From assembly GCF_003236365.1 (NCBI RefSeq), contig NZ_POTZ01000009.1:1-38234 (forward strand): a DNA stretch of 38,234 nucleotides, read 5' to 3'. Origin of the DNA: Streptomyces sp. NTH33 (GTDB lineage Bacteria; Actinomycetota; Actinomycetes; Streptomycetales; Streptomycetaceae). Position numbers and translations under genes: made by a program. Of the stretch, positions 35,545-38,234 are shown in pieces; the stretch's first letter is position 1; each line of letters begins with the position of its first letter. The notes under the pieces are model-generated. The model was not told the origin of the DNA and did not search any database. It saw only the letters and a list, made by a program, of their open reading frames with translations.

Positions 35545-36731
35545 GCCCCTCCTTCCACATCCCCTACGCGGTCCCGACGGTCCTGCTGGCACTGGCGCTG
35601 CTGATCAAGCTCCCCACGTTTCTTCGTGCCTGGCGTGACCCCGAGGTACGGGCGACCACCCTGCTGCTCTTCTGGGCCACCTCCGCCCTCGTGGTGATCA
35701 TCCCCGTCAACATCGAACGCCTCAACGAACTGACGGGCGTGCCGAACATCGCCGCCCCGTGGGCCTATTCGTTCCTCACCGCCTCCTGCGCCACCGGCCT
35801 GACCATGATCATGCGGTGGAGGGAGGAACCCTCGCAACGGCGCCGCCGCAGGATCCGGCGCATCCACTGGATCTACGCGGGCATCATCGCGGCACTGTGG
35901 GGGACCTTCGCCCTGGCGGACGCACCACAGGCGCGGATCTACGACCTCGACACCTACTACGCGAGCACGCCCTGGATGCGGGAGCACATCCTGCTCTACC
36001 TGCTCGCCCACCTGGTGTCCTGTCTCACCGCGGTCCGCATGCTGTGGAAGTGGTTCCACGAGGTGGAAAACCCCTGGCTGAAGACAGGTGTCGTCTTCCT
36101 CCAGGCCGGCTTCTCCAGTGGACTGGTCTTCGATTCGGCGAAGCTGACCGCGGTCACGGCCCGCTGGTGCGGCACCGACTGGGACTGGCTCAGCACCAAG
36201 GCGGCCCCGCCCTTCGCCCTGCTGGAGGCGGCCCTGGTGGCCTTCGGGTTCATCGTTCCCCAGGCCGTTCCCGCCGTGCGGCGCGGGATTCTCGATCAGG
36301 GCGAATACCTGCGGCTGCGCCCTCTGTGGCGTGCGGTGCGCGTCCTGGGGCCCGCGGCGGCTCCCGCGCGGTTCGGCTTCTGGATCCCCCTGGACCTGCG
36401 CGTCGTAGAGCGCCAGCAGCGCATCCACGACGCTCTGCGCCTGCTGTCCCCCTACTTCGACGCGGATCTCTTCCACACGGCATACAGGGAGGCAACGATC
36501 ACCCACACCGAGTCCAGAGCACGTGCCATCGCCGGCGCCCTGGCCATCCGCGACGCGATTGCCCGGTACGGCGCCAAGACCCCCGTCCACGGCAAGGCGG
36601 ACCCTCCCCACATCGGCCCGGAAGTCACCGGCCATCTCAGCACCATCTCAGCAGCCCTCTACCGCCCTCGCTCCATCGACCGCGTCCGCCGGCGGGTGGC
36701 CCGCACAGAAAGCCTGAACGCGCATGCCTGA
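35541..36731 (+). CDS. MAB_1171c-type (DUF6545) membrane protein
   Basis: 396 residues from the ATG at 35541 that overlaps the protease stop. The N-terminal 240 residues hold about seven membrane segments (for example VPTVLLALALLIKLPTFL, ATTLLLFWATSALVVIIPV, HILLYLLAHLVSCLTAVRML). The C-terminal 150 residues are cytoplasmic and helical (LRPLWRAVRVLGP ... DLRVVERQQRIHDALRLL). The layout matches the MAB_1171c putative transporter family, which often follows XRE and ImmA genes in actinobacteria; its function is not known. Its end overlaps the oxidoreductase start by eight bases. Bases 35644-35741 recur inverted at the window end. Confidence 0.85.
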   Translation: MSPSFHIPYAVPTVLLALALLIKLPTFLRAWRDPEVRATTLLLFWATSALVVIIPVNIERLNELTGVPNIAAPWAYSFLTASCATGLTMIMRWREEPSQRRRRRIRRIHWIYAGIIAALWGTFALADAPQARIYDLDTYYASTPWMREHILLYLLAHLVSCLTAVRMLWKWFHEVENPWLKTGVVFLQAGFSSGLVFDSAKLTAVTARWCGTDWDWLSTKAAPPFALLEAALVAFGFIVPQAVPAVRRGILDQGEYLRLRPLWRAVRVLGPAAAPARFGFWIPLDLRVVERQQRIHDALRLLSPYFDADLFHTAYREATITHTESRARAIAGALAIRDAIARYGAKTPVHGKADPPHIGPEVTGHLSTISAALYRPRSIDRVRRRVARTESLNAHA

Positions 36732-38121
36732 CAGCTTCACCACCCGTCGGCCCACCGCCGTAGTGATAGGGGCCGGCGCCGCCGGACTGTTCACCGCGGC
36801 GGTGCTCACCGAGTTCGCCGACGTTACCGTCGTCGAACGGGACCGGCTGCCCGACGGGCCCCGGCCACGCCGCGGCGTCCCCCAGGCCCGGCACGCCCAC
36901 ATTCTCTGGAGCGGCGGCGTCAAGGCCTTCGACGAGCTGCTTCCCGGCGTCGTCGACGAGGCCGTCTCCCAAGGAGCCCGCCTCGTCCACATCATGGGCG
37001 ACATGGTGTCGCGGGCCCCCAACGAGGTGTGGTTCCGCCGCTTCCTGGCCACCCACCACCGCAACCTGGTCTGCTCTCGCAGCCTGCTGGACTTCGTCCT
37101 GCGCGAACGCGTCCTGAACCACGCGCGCGTGGCGGTCCGCCAGGAGACTACGGTGGTCGGGCTGGAAGGCGACGCCACACGGGTCACCGGGATCCGCGCG
37201 CGGGCGGCGGACGAGGAGTTCACCCTCTCCGCGGACCTGGTCGTCGACTCCTCCGGCCGCGGCTCGCACGCCGCGCGCTGGCTCACCGGCCTCGGCCTGC
37301 CCCAGGTGTCCGAGCGCGAGGTCAACGCCGGTGTCACCTACGCCACCCGCCTGTTCAAGGCCCCGGGCAGCGCCGGCGGCAACTTCCCGCTGGTCAACGT
37401 GCAGGCCAACCCGGCCAAACCCCCGGGCCGGGGCGGCATCATCCTGCCCATCGAGAACGACCAGTGGCTCGTCACCCTGGCCGGTACCCGGGGCGGCGAA
37501 CCCACCGCCGATCCCCAGGCGTTCGTGCCGTTCGCCCTCGGGTTCGACGACCCGGTCATCGGCGAGCTCATCGCCGACGCCGAACCCCTCGGCGACGTCA
37601 TCACCACCCGCAGCACCGCCAACCGCCGCCGCTACTTCGAGAAGATCAGGCGCTGGCCCGACGGCTTCGCCGTCCTGGGCGACGCCATAGCCGCCTACAA
37701 CCCCGTCTACGGCCACGGCCTGACCGTCGCCGCCCAGGGAGCCGTCGCCGTCCGCGACGTGCTGCGTGCCACCGGCCTCACCGCCCACGGTACGGCGCGC
37801 CGTCTCCAGCGCGCCGCGGCCAGACCCGTCGCCGCCGCGTGGGACCTGGCCGTCGGCCAGGACGCCTTCTATCCGGGGGCTGCCGAGACGCCGCCCACCC
37901 CGACGGAACGCTTCCTCGCCCGCTTCGTGGACAAGGCCGTCGAGACCGGTGCCCGCAATCCGCGCGCCATGGGCGCGCTGCTGGACGTGATGAGCATGGA
38001 GAAGCCCGCCACCCGCCTGTTCTCCAAGGACATGCTCATCCCCATGCTGTTCGGCCCGAAGAAGCCCCATCTGCAGGGCCCGCCGCTGAGCGAGGCCGAA
38101 CGCAAGGCGGCCGCCTCCTGA
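36724..38121 (+). CDS. FAD-dependent oxidoreductase (group A monooxygenase/GGR-like)
   Basis: 465 residues from the ATG at 36724. The FAD signatures are an N-terminal AVVIGAGAAGLFTAAVL, a middle LVVDSSGRGS (DG-type motif) and a GD motif VLGDAIAAYNPVYGHGLTVA. The last is typical of squalene-epoxidase-, halogenase- or geranylgeranyl-reductase-like flavoproteins. No halogenase WxWxIP motif is seen. It is probably cytosolic or membrane-associated and acts on a lipophilic substrate. Tight overlap with the MAB_1171c-type gene puts it in the same regulated operon. Substrate unknown. Confidence 0.85.
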   Translation: MPDSFTTRRPTAVVIGAGAAGLFTAAVLTEFADVTVVERDRLPDGPRPRRGVPQARHAHILWSGGVKAFDELLPGVVDEAVSQGARLVHIMGDMVSRAPNEVWFRRFLATHHRNLVCSRSLLDFVLRERVLNHARVAVRQETTVVGLEGDATRVTGIRARAADEEFTLSADLVVDSSGRGSHAARWLTGLGLPQVSEREVNAGVTYATRLFKAPGSAGGNFPLVNVQANPAKPPGRGGIILPIENDQWLVTLAGTRGGEPTADPQAFVPFALGFDDPVIGELIADAEPLGDVITTRSTANRRRYFEKIRRWPDGFAVLGDAIAAYNPVYGHGLTVAAQGAVAVRDVLRATGLTAHGTARRLQRAAARPVAAAWDLAVGQDAFYPGAAETPPTPTERFLARFVDKAVETGARNPRAMGALLDVMSMEKPATRLFSKDMLIPMLFGPKKPHLQGPPLSEAERKAAAS

Positions 38122-38136
38122 CCGGTTCCCCACCCG

Positions 38137-38234
38137 CACGCCCGTCAGTTCGTTGAGGCGTTCGATGTTGACGGGGATGATCACCACGAGGGCGGAGGTG
38201 GCCCAGAAGAGCAGCAGGGTGGTCGCCCGTACCT
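38137..38234 (-). repeat. 98-base exact inverted copy of 35644-35741
   Basis: Reading the complement from the window end gives AGGTACGGGCGACCACC and continues identically to positions 35644-35741 of the MAB_1171c-type gene, ending at GACGGGCGTG. Beyond 38137 the sequences differ. On this strand it encodes TTLLLFWATSALVVIIPVN, as in the full gene, but then runs out into unrelated sequence. Confidence 0.95.

Noticed and set aside
36637..38187. A 516-codon complement frame opposite the FAD oxidoreductase
   Set aside because: Only its first 17 or so residues resemble a protein, and they derive from the inverted 98-base copy; the rest is shadow.

Overview
The window is strongly GC-rich, with G/C-ending codons and many GTG starts. 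It carries families typical of Streptomyces: an Rv2466c-like mycothiol-type reductase, a degenerate XRE/DUF397 pair, an RsbW-like ATPase, and an XRE / ImmA-IrrE / MAB_1171c-type operon. It most likely comes from the accessory part (chromosome arm or island) of a Streptomyces or close relative, because compact intact operons are separated by transposase, integrase and metabolic-gene remnants.

Region 1 (1-13050) is a biosynthetic gene cluster. A divergent promoter region at 8663-8901 separates two units. Rightward lie a 1300-residue A-Ox-T-TE NRPS that closely resembles indigoidine synthetases, and a small 4-OT-type tautomerase. Leftward lie an aminodeoxychorismate mutase, a fused aminodeoxychorismate synthase and an aminodeoxyprephenate dehydrogenase (together the 4-aminophenylpyruvate / 4-aminophenylalanine route), an AMP-forming ligase, an Rv2466c-like thioredoxin-fold protein, a tandem ATP-grasp ligase and an MFS transporter cut by the window edge. 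A glutamine-type, indigoidine-like NRPS combined with a p-aminophenylalanine route and ATP-grasp ligation is not a combination I can assign to a known product. This is the best candidate for an undescribed system.

Region 2 (13051-24430) is a graveyard mixed with intact genes. It holds integrase, rhomboid, thiolase, acyl-CoA dehydrogenase, TetR and IS3 remnants. Intact genes among them are a cytosolic metal-receptor-like protein, an integral membrane protein facing a TetR-type regulator, a large CDP-glycerol transferase (possibly missing an N-terminal domain), a CsbD-family protein and a tiny membrane protein.

Region 3 (24435-32242) starts with an RsbW-like ATPase. A compact leftward catabolic/uptake operon follows, controlled by a divergent FCD-GntR regulator: VanA-like Rieske oxygenase, M14 aspartoacylase-type deacylase, three amino-acid ABC transporter genes, a HutD-like protein and a VanB-like reductase. 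It looks like a route that imports a small amino-acid-like compound, oxidises it and deacylates it.

Region 4 (32255-38234) holds a broken ATPase/XRE/DUF397 locus (the DUF397 gene has an in-frame TGA), another IS3 remnant, a small membrane protein, and a translationally coupled four-gene operon: HTH regulator, ImmA/IrrE metallopeptidase, MAB_1171c-type membrane protein and FAD-dependent oxidoreductase. The last 98 bases are an exact inverted copy of part of the membrane-protein gene.
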